A DNA stretch of 43,304 nucleotides from a virus. The stretch spans positions 1 through 43,304 of IMG/VR virus record IMGVR_UViG_3300015195_000011. One strand, 5' to 3'. A program made the position numbers and the translations under genes. This document shows positions 32,482-40,640 of this stretch, one piece after another. Position 1 is the first letter of the stretch. Every line of letters starts with the position of its first letter. The notes under the pieces are model-generated. The model saw only the letters and a list, made by a program, of their open reading frames with translations. It had not been told where the DNA came from and did no database searches.

Positions 32482-33213
32482 TTACCAAACGAAGTCCGCC
32501 GCTCCGAACTTGCCTTCCAAATCGTAGTGTCCCACTTTGACTGAGCAATCGATCGCACATCTATAACCGTGTTTTCTGAGATCGCTCCACGCGTAGAGGT
32601 CCTGCGTACTCACGCCACCTTCTACCTGCGTCTTGAACCAAGGCTTACGCAGCTTGGGATCCTTAAACATGCTCATCCGCCAGAGATTAAATCCCATGCC
32701 CGTCCCACAGCATTCGACCAATCCCCCATTGGGATCGGGAGGTTGAGGCCTGAAATTGAGGATTGGATCTTTGGCATCGCCCCAGATCTGCGCACATCCA
32801 CCGGGCCCTTTGGTGAAATAGAGTCCGCCAATACATGCAAATTCGGGGTGTGCATCCATCTGTTGACAGAGTTTAATAACACCATCTGAAGGCACGAGGT
32901 TGTCATGCTCTAAGGTCAAGATGTATTGCCACTGGGATAGATCGGGATGGGCTAGGACTTGCTCTATCGCAGTCGAATAGGCCTCACCCACCTCCATTCC
33001 TAAGGCTAACAACCTGCACACACCGTTATTAGGCGGGAATGCGATGTTCCAGTGTGATAGCGCGACTTTTGCTGGAATAGAGTCAGCTGAAGGCAGCAAT
33101 ACAACGATGTTTTGCCGCTTCCAAGCCGCTTCTTTCCTCAATCTCGCACTGGTTTTGACGATATCGCGGTTATGCTCACCGCCCATATCGGCCATGATCA
33201 GTTGCGGTTTCAC
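32482..33213 (-). CDS. GT-A glycosyltransferase-like protein
   Basis: A 243-residue protein. I use the GTG that overlaps the upstream stop (GTGA). It has NIVVLLPSADSIPAKVALSH, then WQYILTLEHDNLVPSDGVIK with the E-H-D metal-binding region, FACIGGLYFTKGPGG, and GGVSTQDLYAWSDLRKHGYR near the end, which fits a GT2-like acceptor region. The donor is unknown. It is paired with the methyltransferase 31342-31896. Confidence 0.7.
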   Translation of the reverse strand: MKPQLIMADMGGEHNRDIVKTSARLRKEAAWKRQNIVVLLPSADSIPAKVALSHWNIAFPPNNGVCRLLALGMEVGEAYSTAIEQVLAHPDLSQWQYILTLEHDNLVPSDGVIKLCQQMDAHPEFACIGGLYFTKGPGGCAQIWGDAKDPILNFRPQPPDPNGGLVECCGTGMGFNLWRMSMFKDPKLRKPWFKTQVEGGVSTQDLYAWSDLRKHGYRCAIDCSVKVGHYDLEGKFGAADFVW

Positions 33214-33884
33214 GCTTTTACCCAAGCCATGGTTGCCGGATAGACAAGCGTAAATGCGGCCGCAACTGTTAAAAAATTGTTAAATTGATTGCCAGGGCCA
33301 AAAGTGGCAGCGCCATCCCCGGTGTTATTAAAATCTTCCGCTGTTGCACAAGCTACGCCACCACTGCGGCCCGACCAAACAGACGTGCGCCCTGTAAATG
33401 CAATAGGCGATGTTCCTGCAATAGGAGCGGTGGCACTAAATTGCGTATCAAAACAAAAGCCAAATAATAATGTGCTACCAGAAGAGCCCACGAGGCCTGA
33501 ACTAATCGTATTGGCTCCGACACCTGGACCGGTCTGCAAAACACCTTGCGGCGTGCCGCTTATATAATGTCCTGCGTTAGAATATTCAGCGACATAAATG
33601 CCCTTTCCAGAAAGGCCCACTGTGTCAGTAAATGTCGTACTGCCACCTATAGCATTAGCCCATAACAGCTCTAATTTATAATTGCCACCTGCCCTGACTG
33701 CGGACACAAGGGAAGTCCAAGTCTCCCCAGCACTGCTGGTAAATACGGAAGATTGCGTGCTGTCGTAGGTCGTCACAGCTATTAAAAGATTGGCCGCTGT
33801 AGTTGTAATGGCACCCGATGTAATCGAAGCGGGATTCGAAGTAGTAGATGTTTCTACTTGTTGAACAAAAGCAGGAGAAGGCAT
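33210..33884 (-). CDS. Beta-sandwich tail protein candidate
   Basis: A 224-residue Ser/Thr/Gly-rich beta protein, MPSPAFVQQVETSTTSNPAS at the start, with KLELLWANAIGGSTTFTDTV and GIYVAEYSNAGH. Its style is that of lectin-like phage tail proteins. It lies between the glycoside hydrolase-like gene and the glycosyltransferase gene. Precise role unknown. Confidence 0.6.
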   Translation of the reverse strand: MPSPAFVQQVETSTTSNPASITSGAITTTAANLLIAVTTYDSTQSSVFTSSAGETWTSLVSAVRAGGNYKLELLWANAIGGSTTFTDTVGLSGKGIYVAEYSNAGHYISGTPQGVLQTGPGVGANTISSGLVGSSGSTLLFGFCFDTQFSATAPIAGTSPIAFTGRTSVWSGRSGGVACATAEDFNNTGDGAATFGPGNQFNNFLTVAAAFTLVYPATMAWVKA

Positions 33885-36115
33885 TAGTTAAACCTGATGA
33901 GATTTGTCATGGAAAGCGTACTCAATAAAGTACCAGGCCCTACCGTTAATTCGCTGAAGCCTTTCGGAAGATTCAAGCTCATCAAAGTGACAGTATTAAC
34001 CCCGCCATTCGTGCCCGTTCCAGGAACAACAGCATTCCCGGTAAGCACCGTCGCACCATTCAATCGAACATTGCAATTAGCGGCACTTGCCGAGGTATTG
34101 GTAAAATCAATCGCAAATGAGTAACTACCCGCTGCCGTGCAATTGACTAGATAGGTAATGATGCCATTGCCGCCGATAAAGTTCGGTGGCGACAGGCCGC
34201 TCACATTGAAATTAGGGTAAGGCGCTGCAAAATTGCCGACATAATTATATGCCGCAAAGCTCGAACCATGCGTAGAAACTATATTCCTGATCGGAACATA
34301 GGTATTGGGCATATAAATCTGCAAGCCACTCAAAATCGGCGAACCTGAAGTAATCAGATTCTGGTAACTATTCGAGAGATGATCCTCACATCCCAAATTG
34401 CTGGTATTGCCTTGCGCACCGCTCTCAAAATGCGAAATACCATTAAAGCCGCTATCAAGCATTCTGCTGCACAAGCCACTGATGACAGCTGTCATACCAG
34501 AATCGACTGCAGTGGCACCGCCATTCACCAAGCCTGAATTTTCTGCGTTGAGCTGCCAGCCGCCCTCATAACCGATCAAGCCATTCATGCCCCAATAACG
34601 AGCTTGGGTCGCCATCTGCTCGGCGCCCACGTTGTGGATAATGTTAGCGAGTGAATACCCGGCACCGCTCGTTAAATTAGTTTCGATCTGTGCAATGGTT
34701 GCAGTGGCTGGAGTCAAGCCACTCGTATTCAAATATGGCGCACAGCTCACCCAATGCATATCGGCCGGAATATTCCAGCCTTGCGAGGAGGCGTAACTTA
34801 AAGCTTTATCCAAGAAGAAACAGCCATTGCCGCTACCCTGCTGGGTTGCTAGGACTGTTTGCACGTCGGTGCCATAACGAGAACCAAAAGCGGTGCGCAG
34901 AGCCGGACAGATGTTGGTATGAAATAGATACGCAACCATGCGGTATACGGAGAATAAACTCCCTTGAGTCATCGCTACAGGCCCCACGGCCTGACCGACA
35001 CTCACCGTCCAAGTGGTACCGGAACCGGAAACAAGATAAGTGCCAGTGGCGACCCCTGCGCCGTATACAAAACACGTAGTGCCAGAAAAAAGAGCGCCCG
35101 TTACACCTGAAACGGTGAGCGTGGTACCTGAGATTGTGCCGGTAAATGAGGCATCCGGAGTGACTGCAACACTGATCGCACGAAGCGCCCCGCCTGCTGT
35201 GCCGGTGCCGTTCCAGAGTTCATTGCCAATCTCGAGATAGATCGGCACGCCTACGGCTAGTCTTTGCAGTGAGACGATATCGGCCGCTAGATATGTACCA
35301 TCATCATTGACGGGCAGACAATGCCAGATGCCGGTATTGCCGCCGGCCGCTTTCAGAACAATCAGAAAATCTATGAACCATTCAAGCGGTAGATGATCGG
35401 CACCGCCGCGCATGGCTTTGGTATTTGTTGGTGTTGCGCGCGTCGTTGAGGTATTGGCGATGGCATTCGTCCATGCGCCCTTGTACTTCATGTCTCTAAG
35501 CCAGCCGAATTGCTTGTAAAAAGCAACTGATTCAGTTGTGAATAAACTGGTCGCCGAATAGCCGTTTACATTGCCGACATTGCTTTGGCTTGAACGATAT
35601 GCAGGCAAGTATGCAAACACATACTGACAGCCCACACCGGGAGTGACCGAGGTCACTTTAAATGTATAAGTTGCCTGATTTGCATCGGGTAATACATCAA
35701 AGGTCGTCGTCATCGAGGCGCCAGAGCCTGTAATAACGATGTTATTGACCGTACAACCATTATTCGCTGCAACCGTGCCGACACCGGTAAAGCCACAGGC
35801 AAACTTACCCGTACCTGTGGTCTGCCAGGACTGCACAGTACCACCGCCTAACTCATGTAAGACAACGCCAAAGTCTTCCGTGGGCCAGCCGTTCGAATCT
35901 ACCGCCGCATAGGAGGCAAAACCGCTTGCAGGCGTCGTAAAACCACGCGAGCTTCGAATCTGATCTTGAAAGATCGGGAAGTCCTGCGTGGACATGTAAT
36001 CGCCAGCAAAGTTGATACCGACCGGATTTGCTACGACCGTAACAATAGCGGGATCTGGAATATAAGCAGCCCCGCCCGCTTCAATAATGCGCCCGCCCAT
36101 CATCCCAACGTGCAT
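33884..36115 (-). CDS. Tail-associated glycoside hydrolase (clan GH-A-like)
   Basis: A 743-residue protein. YLEIGNELWNG places the acid/base Glu at residue 299 after Asn298, the mark of clan GH-A TIM-barrel enzymes. GLIGYEGGWQ puts a fitting nucleophile Glu at residue 517. Between them lies a Gly/Thr-rich insert (about residues 330-390, DASFTGTISGTTLTVSGVTG) of a type common in phage tail proteins. The N-terminal 190 residues are beta-rich, and the C-terminal 130 or so (YLVNCTAAGSYSFAIDFTNT onward) resemble a CBM6/35-like sugar-binding domain. It probably degrades host surface polysaccharide; substrate unknown. Confidence 0.7.
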   Translation of the reverse strand: MHVGMMGGRIIEAGGAAYIPDPAIVTVVANPVGINFAGDYMSTQDFPIFQDQIRSSRGFTTPASGFASYAAVDSNGWPTEDFGVVLHELGGGTVQSWQTTGTGKFACGFTGVGTVAANNGCTVNNIVITGSGASMTTTFDVLPDANQATYTFKVTSVTPGVGCQYVFAYLPAYRSSQSNVGNVNGYSATSLFTTESVAFYKQFGWLRDMKYKGAWTNAIANTSTTRATPTNTKAMRGGADHLPLEWFIDFLIVLKAAGGNTGIWHCLPVNDDGTYLAADIVSLQRLAVGVPIYLEIGNELWNGTGTAGGALRAISVAVTPDASFTGTISGTTLTVSGVTGALFSGTTCFVYGAGVATGTYLVSGSGTTWTVSVGQAVGPVAMTQGSLFSVYRMVAYLFHTNICPALRTAFGSRYGTDVQTVLATQQGSGNGCFFLDKALSYASSQGWNIPADMHWVSCAPYLNTSGLTPATATIAQIETNLTSGAGYSLANIIHNVGAEQMATQARYWGMNGLIGYEGGWQLNAENSGLVNGGATAVDSGMTAVISGLCSRMLDSGFNGISHFESGAQGNTSNLGCEDHLSNSYQNLITSGSPILSGLQIYMPNTYVPIRNIVSTHGSSFAAYNYVGNFAAPYPNFNVSGLSPPNFIGGNGIITYLVNCTAAGSYSFAIDFTNTSASAANCNVRLNGATVLTGNAVVPGTGTNGGVNTVTLMSLNLPKGFSELTVGPGTLLSTLSMTNLIRFN

Positions 36116-38517
36116 CAGGCGTTCCTAAATACCAAAGCGATGTTGGCAGACTGAAGATTGGCACCTGTTGCATTGATTGCAGAAAGTGATATCGCAGCAG
36201 GACCACCCGTTGAGGCAGCTGAATAAAGGCCCATGCCTGAATACAAATTGTTACTGGTTGCGGTCGCACTGCCCATTTCTGCGTAATTCTGCCCGGCTGC
36301 CATACTTGCCCCCATCAGAGAGAAAGAGGCTGAGCCTGCGGTATTGGCAGTAACAACATTGACACCGACGTAATACTCGCCCTCGGTCATGTTGAAGTTG
36401 AGGGGAATAGAGACAGGACGTATTGCGGCTTGCGTTAACTGCGTCTGCCCTGCTGTATTGGAGGCGAGCGTATAGGTCGACTGCGTAGACCCTGAGGACA
36501 GGGACGAAAGAGTGCTGGCATTGCGGGTATAGATCACTCCATAGGCACTGAACTGATAGGTCTGTGTTCCAGCCCCGCCCGAGGTCGAATAGCTCTGCGA
36601 CATCAGGACATCCATTCTGGTCCCTGTTAAGGGGACCTGGACGTCCATGTATTGCACTGAGAGCGTGCCGTTACCATGCGCACCGATGGTGCTTAGGCCA
36701 TTGCCGTCCGGGTAGATATAACGGGTGCGGTAGGTCTGGGCCACCCCGATACTGATAGTTGAGCCATTCGTCGATATCGAAGCTAGACCAGTGGCCGAGA
36801 GGCTCGAGGAGGCGAGACCTGAGATCGTAATCGTATTGCCGGCGGTCGATAAAGTAACCGCACCCGCCCCCACCAGGCTCGAGCTATTCATAGCCGAGAT
36901 GCTGATCGACATCGAACCTGCGTTATTGGAGCCAGACAGGGTAATGTTGTTTCCGCCTGCCAGGATCAGCTGGTTGGAGGCTATCCCGGTGGTCCCCGTG
37001 GTATTACCACCCGTAGACATACCGACTGAGAGCAGTGTTACAGCGGTAGAAGCAGGAGCAGAGATAATAAAGCTATTACTAGACCAGCCGGCAGACAGAA
37101 TTCCCGCTGCAGAAATATTGAAATTGGTGAGTGCGTGGGTGGAGGATGATGATTGTCCTGTGGTGTTCCCCGCCGCATATGCTCCACCTGATGTTAAACC
37201 GGCCGCCGTAGCCCCGGAGATGACCACAGAGCCGTTAGAAATGCCGACCGATATGTTTCCAGCCCCGCCGAAGGAAAGGGCCGTGCCCTGCACCGTGCCG
37301 GAGGTGTTTTGGGTGGTCTGCGAGACACCGTAGATACCTACCGTGGCATTGGACTGTGCCCCTGAAACAACCACAGAACCGTTACTGATCCCTATCGAGA
37401 CATTACCCGCCCCGGCAAAGGTCATGCCCGTAGCGTTCACCGTCCCGGAGGTCAACTGGGTGGTGTTTGAGAGTCCGTAGATCCCCACCGTCTGGTTAGA
37501 CTGAGACGGGACCGTGTAAGAGGCAACCAGAGAGCCGTTCGAGGTGTAATGGCTTAAACCGTTCAAGTTGCCAAAGGTAACTGTTGAGAAGGCAAAGGAG
37601 CCATTTGACCCTGAGACAGCCATGGCAGCTTGGCTGACCGAGGCTGTAATCGTGCCTGCATTCAGACCAAAGCTGACACCGTTTGTATTCGAGAACGTTA
37701 AGCCCGTCTGACTACCCGACTGTGTACCCGCAGAAGCGACGATGCTTGATATCAACCCGGCGGTTGCTGGAACCGTATAGGAGGCCGTTAGAGTGCCAGC
37801 GCCTGCCCCTGATGAGAGGCCGAAGGTCAGACCGTTGCTATTTGAGAAGACCAGGCTGCCGGTGGTCTGGGTGGTATTTGAGGCTGCGACCGCTGCTATA
37901 CCTGCCGCAGGGCCCGGATTGACCGTAGCGGTAAGGACACCGGCATTTAGGCCAAAAGACACCCCGTTTGAGTTCGAGAAGGTGACTACACCATTCGAGA
38001 CCGAGGTGGTCCCCGCCGATACCCCGACCCCTGATCCTGTCCCCGCAGCCCCTGAGATGACTATCGAGCCGTTACTGATACCGATTGAAACAAGACCAGC
38101 GGCTGAGAAGGTCTGAGACCTTGCATCAATCGTCCCAGAGCTTGATAGGGTCGAATTACCGGTGACGTAGTAGCCACCGGTCTGGTTGGTCTGGGTCGGG
38201 ACCGTGTAGGAGCCGGTAATAGTCCCTGCATTTAGCCCAAAGCTGAAATTGTTGGAGTTGGAGAAGGTAATACCGGTAAAAGTGTTACTGGTCGTACCCG
38301 CACTGACTCCAAGATTACCCGCTCCCCCTCCTCCAGCTGCTGAGGCAGTTAGAAAACCGCCATTCAAGCCAAAAGTAACCGTGGGGGAGTTGGCAAAGGC
38401 GCCTGAAATCTCCGAGCCCACCAAAGATACAAGATGGCTAGCGTTCCACTCCGTCGGACCCACCTCATAGCTCGGATTCTCCGGCGTGGTCATCGTCTTG
38501 GAGTGATTGATAGGCAT
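36115..38517 (-). CDS. Repetitive tail fibre protein
   Basis: An 800-residue Ser/Gly/Asn/Thr-rich protein. Repeats of the form FSNSNGVSFGLNAGTITAS occur at least five times, and AGNVSIGISNGSVVVSGA three times. A C-terminal domain begins at TYRTRYIYPDGNGLSTIGAH and runs through MDVLMSQSYSTSGGAGTQTY. This repeat type plus C-terminal domain is known from tail fibres of many uncultured phages. The short N-terminus (MPINHSKTMTTPENPSYEVG) may attach to the virion. It is the first gene after the late terminator. Confidence 0.75.
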   Translation of the reverse strand: MPINHSKTMTTPENPSYEVGPTEWNASHLVSLVGSEISGAFANSPTVTFGLNGGFLTASAAGGGGAGNLGVSAGTTSNTFTGITFSNSNNFSFGLNAGTITGSYTVPTQTNQTGGYYVTGNSTLSSSGTIDARSQTFSAAGLVSIGISNGSIVISGAAGTGSGVGVSAGTTSVSNGVVTFSNSNGVSFGLNAGVLTATVNPGPAAGIAAVAASNTTQTTGSLVFSNSNGLTFGLSSGAGAGTLTASYTVPATAGLISSIVASAGTQSGSQTGLTFSNTNGVSFGLNAGTITASVSQAAMAVSGSNGSFAFSTVTFGNLNGLSHYTSNGSLVASYTVPSQSNQTVGIYGLSNTTQLTSGTVNATGMTFAGAGNVSIGISNGSVVVSGAQSNATVGIYGVSQTTQNTSGTVQGTALSFGGAGNISVGISNGSVVISGATAAGLTSGGAYAAGNTTGQSSSSTHALTNFNISAAGILSAGWSSNSFIISAPASTAVTLLSVGMSTGGNTTGTTGIASNQLILAGGNNITLSGSNNAGSMSISISAMNSSSLVGAGAVTLSTAGNTITISGLASSSLSATGLASISTNGSTISIGVAQTYRTRYIYPDGNGLSTIGAHGNGTLSVQYMDVQVPLTGTRMDVLMSQSYSTSGGAGTQTYQFSAYGVIYTRNASTLSSLSSGSTQSTYTLASNTAGQTQLTQAAIRPVSIPLNFNMTEGEYYVGVNVVTANTAGSASFSLMGASMAAGQNYAEMGSATATSNNLYSGMGLYSAASTGGPAAISLSAINATGANLQSANIALVFRNA

Positions 38518-38559
38518 TAAGAATCCTGGCCGTTAAGGGCTACAGAAAGTAACGGGCAT

Positions 38560-38583
38560 AAAAAAACCGCGGTTAGGCGGTTT
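38560..38583 (-). terminator. Intrinsic terminator between the Q-like gene and the late operon
   Basis: On the - strand, AAACCGC, a six-base loop and GCGGTTT form a perfect 7-bp stem (38564-38570 with 38577-38583), followed by a run of seven T. It lies just after the Q-like gene and before the first late gene. Confidence 0.8.
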
Positions 38584-38594
38584 GGAGTGACAAG

Positions 38595-38972
38595 TTATCC
38601 AGCGTGCCTGTTTGTAACACTTTCAGGTGCGTTAGGGGAAATCTTTTGTAGGAGTTCGTGATGTACCGCATGCTCTGCCTGTCTTACACGCGCTCTTGCG
38701 GTACGTGTTTGACACCCTAACTTGCTTGCCACATGCCCGAAGGTTAAGCGCCTTTGGTACCTTAAGATCAAGACTTGCCGGTACTCCCAGGCTATCCGGC
38801 ATACAGCCTCTTCCACCTGCCAGACATCGGGCGGGATATGCCCTGAACCAAAGAGGGGTGTTTTTAGCGCCCTTTCGCCGAACATCGGCGACATTGACGG
38901 ATAGGAAATGTTTTGTGATTCGCCCCATCTTGCCCACTCTCTTAAGAGCCTGATTGTGGATAAATGAATCAC
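38595..38972 (-). CDS. Sigma-70 region 4-like / Q-like late regulator candidate
   Basis: A 125-residue basic protein. The C-terminal half has EEAVCRIAWEYRQVLILRYQ and LTFGHVASKLGCQTRTARAR, a helix-turn-helix like that of sigma region 4 and of phage late activators. I use the GTG at 38972, preceded by a strong GGAGG at 8 bases. Being the last gene before a terminator that separates it from all late genes is the position of lambda Q, so an antiterminator or late activator role is inferred. No Q family is matched with certainty. Confidence 0.65.
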   Translation of the reverse strand: MIHLSTIRLLREWARWGESQNISYPSMSPMFGERALKTPLFGSGHIPPDVWQVEEAVCRIAWEYRQVLILRYQRRLTFGHVASKLGCQTRTARARVRQAEHAVHHELLQKISPNAPESVTNRHAG

Positions 38973-39014
38973 TTCGCCTCCATGTAAAAAGGGCGGGCTG
39001 TCCCGCCCCAAGTC

Positions 39015-39413
39015 CTATCGCCTGCTTACATTTGGGTCTGTCTTGGTCTCGCCTTTGGTTTTCTGGTCCCTCTGTAAGTCAGCCTGGCCTCTCTGTACGT
39101 TCTGCTCGGTCCTCTGCGTGTTCTCATCGTGCGTCCCTTGAGCCGAATTGACCTGCGCACGCTGGTCACGTGTTGCAAAGTGATTGCACCAAAAGGAAGC
39201 CTCTATGAGCTTCTGTTTGATCACTTCCACCTCGAGGCCGTGCTGGCCCTTGATGACGTTGTTATCGATAAACCGCAGTAGCTCATCGCATTTCTGGCGT
39301 ATCTGCTGCACGGTTTTATGCTCAGGTGAGCCGCTATCCATCGGCTTGTATTGGGTCCGAAATAGATTCGGATCGTTCATCGTGTTTCTAGTTACTTCTG
39401 CTGTTGCACTCAT
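39015..39413 (-). CDS. Hypothetical protein with possible Acb2/Tad1-like hairpin
   Basis: A 132-residue protein. The middle (about residues 30-80) is a helical hairpin, VQQIRQKCDELLRFIDNNVI then LEVEVIKQKLIEASFWCNHF, whose pattern resembles the second, shorter gene at 39848-40069. The last 45 residues are Gln/Arg/Thr-rich and probably disordered. If the resemblance holds, it could bind cyclic nucleotide signals; this is a weak inference. Confidence 0.5.
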   Translation of the reverse strand: MSATAEVTRNTMNDPNLFRTQYKPMDSGSPEHKTVQQIRQKCDELLRFIDNNVIKGQHGLEVEVIKQKLIEASFWCNHFATRDQRAQVNSAQGTHDENTQRTEQNVQRGQADLQRDQKTKGETKTDPNVSRR

Positions 39414-39443
39414 ACATCGCCCCTTGTCGTTGGTTTACACACA

Positions 39444-39851
39444 TCAACTCAAGTAATTCTCTATCGCCTTCTTGGCCGCTTCCCAGCCTTTACAAACTGC
39501 CGCTGCGTAGCCGACGCTGAGCATGTCTAGCTGAAACGCCGCTTGCTCCATACTCACTACCCCTAAATGGCGCCTCTTCAGCTCGATCCAGAGGCCGCCT
39601 GCACTAGCCGTAGGGATGGCTAGCAGGTAATCAAATACGCCTGCCTTAAATCCCGTGCGCTTCATTCTCGCCATGGTTATGTGGCGTTGGCGAAGATCAC
39701 CACCCAAATAGGCACCATTTGGAATCATGATCAGAAAGTTGCTCAAGGGAGCGCCCTTCCATCTCTTGACCCTGGCCCATTCGCACAGGCACTGCGCTTC
39801 CTGATCTTCGGTGGGAAGGGTCGCTTTTAACTTTAAGGCAGCTATTTTCAC
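39444..39851 (-). CDS. VRR-NUC domain nuclease
   Basis: A 135-residue protein with a full VRR-NUC core: a GVFDYLLAIP strand (Asp74), GGLWIELKR (Glu90, Lys92) and the downstream Gln107 helix, and a GYAAAVCKGWEAAKKAIENY ending. Stand-alone VRR-NUC proteins are structure-selective nucleases, common in phages near replication genes. I use the GTG that overlaps the previous stop (GTGA); a GTG at 39875 is an alternative. It is flanked by two hairpin proteins of Acb2-like pattern. Confidence 0.88.
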   Translation of the reverse strand: MKIAALKLKATLPTEDQEAQCLCEWARVKRWKGAPLSNFLIMIPNGAYLGGDLRQRHITMARMKRTGFKAGVFDYLLAIPTASAGGLWIELKRRHLGVVSMEQAAFQLDMLSVGYAAAVCKGWEAAKKAIENYLS

Positions 39852-40069
39852 CCTGTTACGTGCTTCACTGCCCACATCACCGCTTCTTCGATCTTCGTCA
39901 ACGCAAGGGAGATCTCTCTACTTGCTCCAATGTCTTTGATCAACGAATGAAACTTCAAACCTTCATCCTTGATCGCCCGCATCTGGTCCTGCTCGGTTCC
40001 TGTGAGCGTACGATAGGTGTGTCGCATCACATTCCCATTGCTCGTTACAGTTACTGATGTATCACTCAT
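39848..40069 (-). CDS. Acb2/Tad1-hairpin-like protein (possible anti-CBASS)
   Basis: A 73-residue protein. YRTLTGTEQDQMRAIKDEGL is followed by a short linker and SREISLALTKIEEAVMWAVK. The spacing and helix pattern match the small phage proteins with an Acb2/Tad1-type helical hairpin. Acb2 forms a hexamer that traps cyclic di- and trinucleotides and so blocks CBASS immunity. The region sits among middle genes, overlapping both neighbours by four bases. I cannot test binding residues or homology here. Confidence 0.6.
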   Translation of the reverse strand: MSDTSVTVTSNGNVMRHTYRTLTGTEQDQMRAIKDEGLKFHSLIKDIGASREISLALTKIEEAVMWAVKHVTG

Positions 40070-40329
40070 AATCGTCTCCTTTGATTAAGCCGTTTCTTTC
40101 TGCTGCTGTCTGTGACGCTCGCAAACTCGATTGCTTCGCGCTTTGTTTGGATCTCACGCGCTAGATTCTCGTAACCGTTCCGGCCATGCATCCAAATCTC
40201 AAAGCCGCGTATCTTGTCGATTATTTCGTATGGATAGGACTTACTCATCAGACCCTTGGTAATCCAGTTGCTGTTTTTGGGGCCGTGCCAGTTGCTACTT
40301 CTTGAGCCTTGAGGTGTGCGCCGTTTCAT
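40066..40329 (-). CDS. Hypothetical basic protein
   Basis: An 87-residue, strongly basic protein. The first 27 residues (MKRRTPQGSRSSNWHGPKNS onward) are low complexity, and the rest (MSKSYPYEIIDKIRGFEIWM) may be a small folded domain, with an alternative start there. The ATG at 40329 overlaps the stop of the small zinc gene (ATGA). Function unknown. Confidence 0.6.
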   Translation of the reverse strand: MKRRTPQGSRSSNWHGPKNSNWITKGLMSKSYPYEIIDKIRGFEIWMHGRNGYENLAREIQTKREAIEFASVTDSSRKKRLNQRRRL

Positions 40330-40490
40330 TTGGCCACCCGCTTTTTACAGCCCTTGGCATGCCATCCGAAATGAAAGCCGCATTCCTCACAGCCGGTTTT
40401 CTTGATAACGATAGGATCGCGCTTGGGCTTGCTCATCCACCACATGCGTATGGGTTGCCCAGACTTATCACGCTCAATTGCCCAACTCAT
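40326..40490 (-). CDS. Small zinc-binding protein (54 aa)
   Basis: A 54-residue frame. MSWAIERDKSGQPIRMWWMS at the start, then CEECGFHFGWHAKGCKK, which supplies Cys-x2-Cys, two His and a further Cys for one zinc. AAGGGG lies before the ATG, and the stop overlaps the next ATG (ATGA). Role unknown. Confidence 0.7.
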   Translation of the reverse strand: MSWAIERDKSGQPIRMWWMSKPKRDPIVIKKTGCEECGFHFGWHAKGCKKRVAK

Positions 40491-40603
40491 TGTCAGCGGC
40501 CCCTTACACTGTCTTTAGATAGAAACGCAATGACAGGGTTGCGCATCTTGGTATTCTTAATGCCCGGACAGTTATCCCCCTATATGCGGCAATGGCTGTC
40601 AAT

Positions 40604-40639
40604 AGCGGCCGGCGAGGTAGCGCACTCAGTCCGGCCGCT
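40604..40639. repeat. 9-bp inverted repeat with a 18-nt loop
   Basis: AGCGGCCGG (40604-40612) and CCGGCCGCT (40631-40639) can form a very stable stem one base after the stop of the 40641-41135 gene. No T run follows on the - strand, so it is not a standard terminator; it could slow decay of the upstream mRNA or serve as a DNA or RNA landmark. Confidence 0.6.
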
Positions 40640-40640
40640 T

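Noticed and set aside
36791-37333. Long + strand open frame (180 codons)
   Set aside because: It lies antisense to the repetitive fibre gene and mirrors its repeats with a Pro/Glu/Ala-rich product; no ribosome site or domain.
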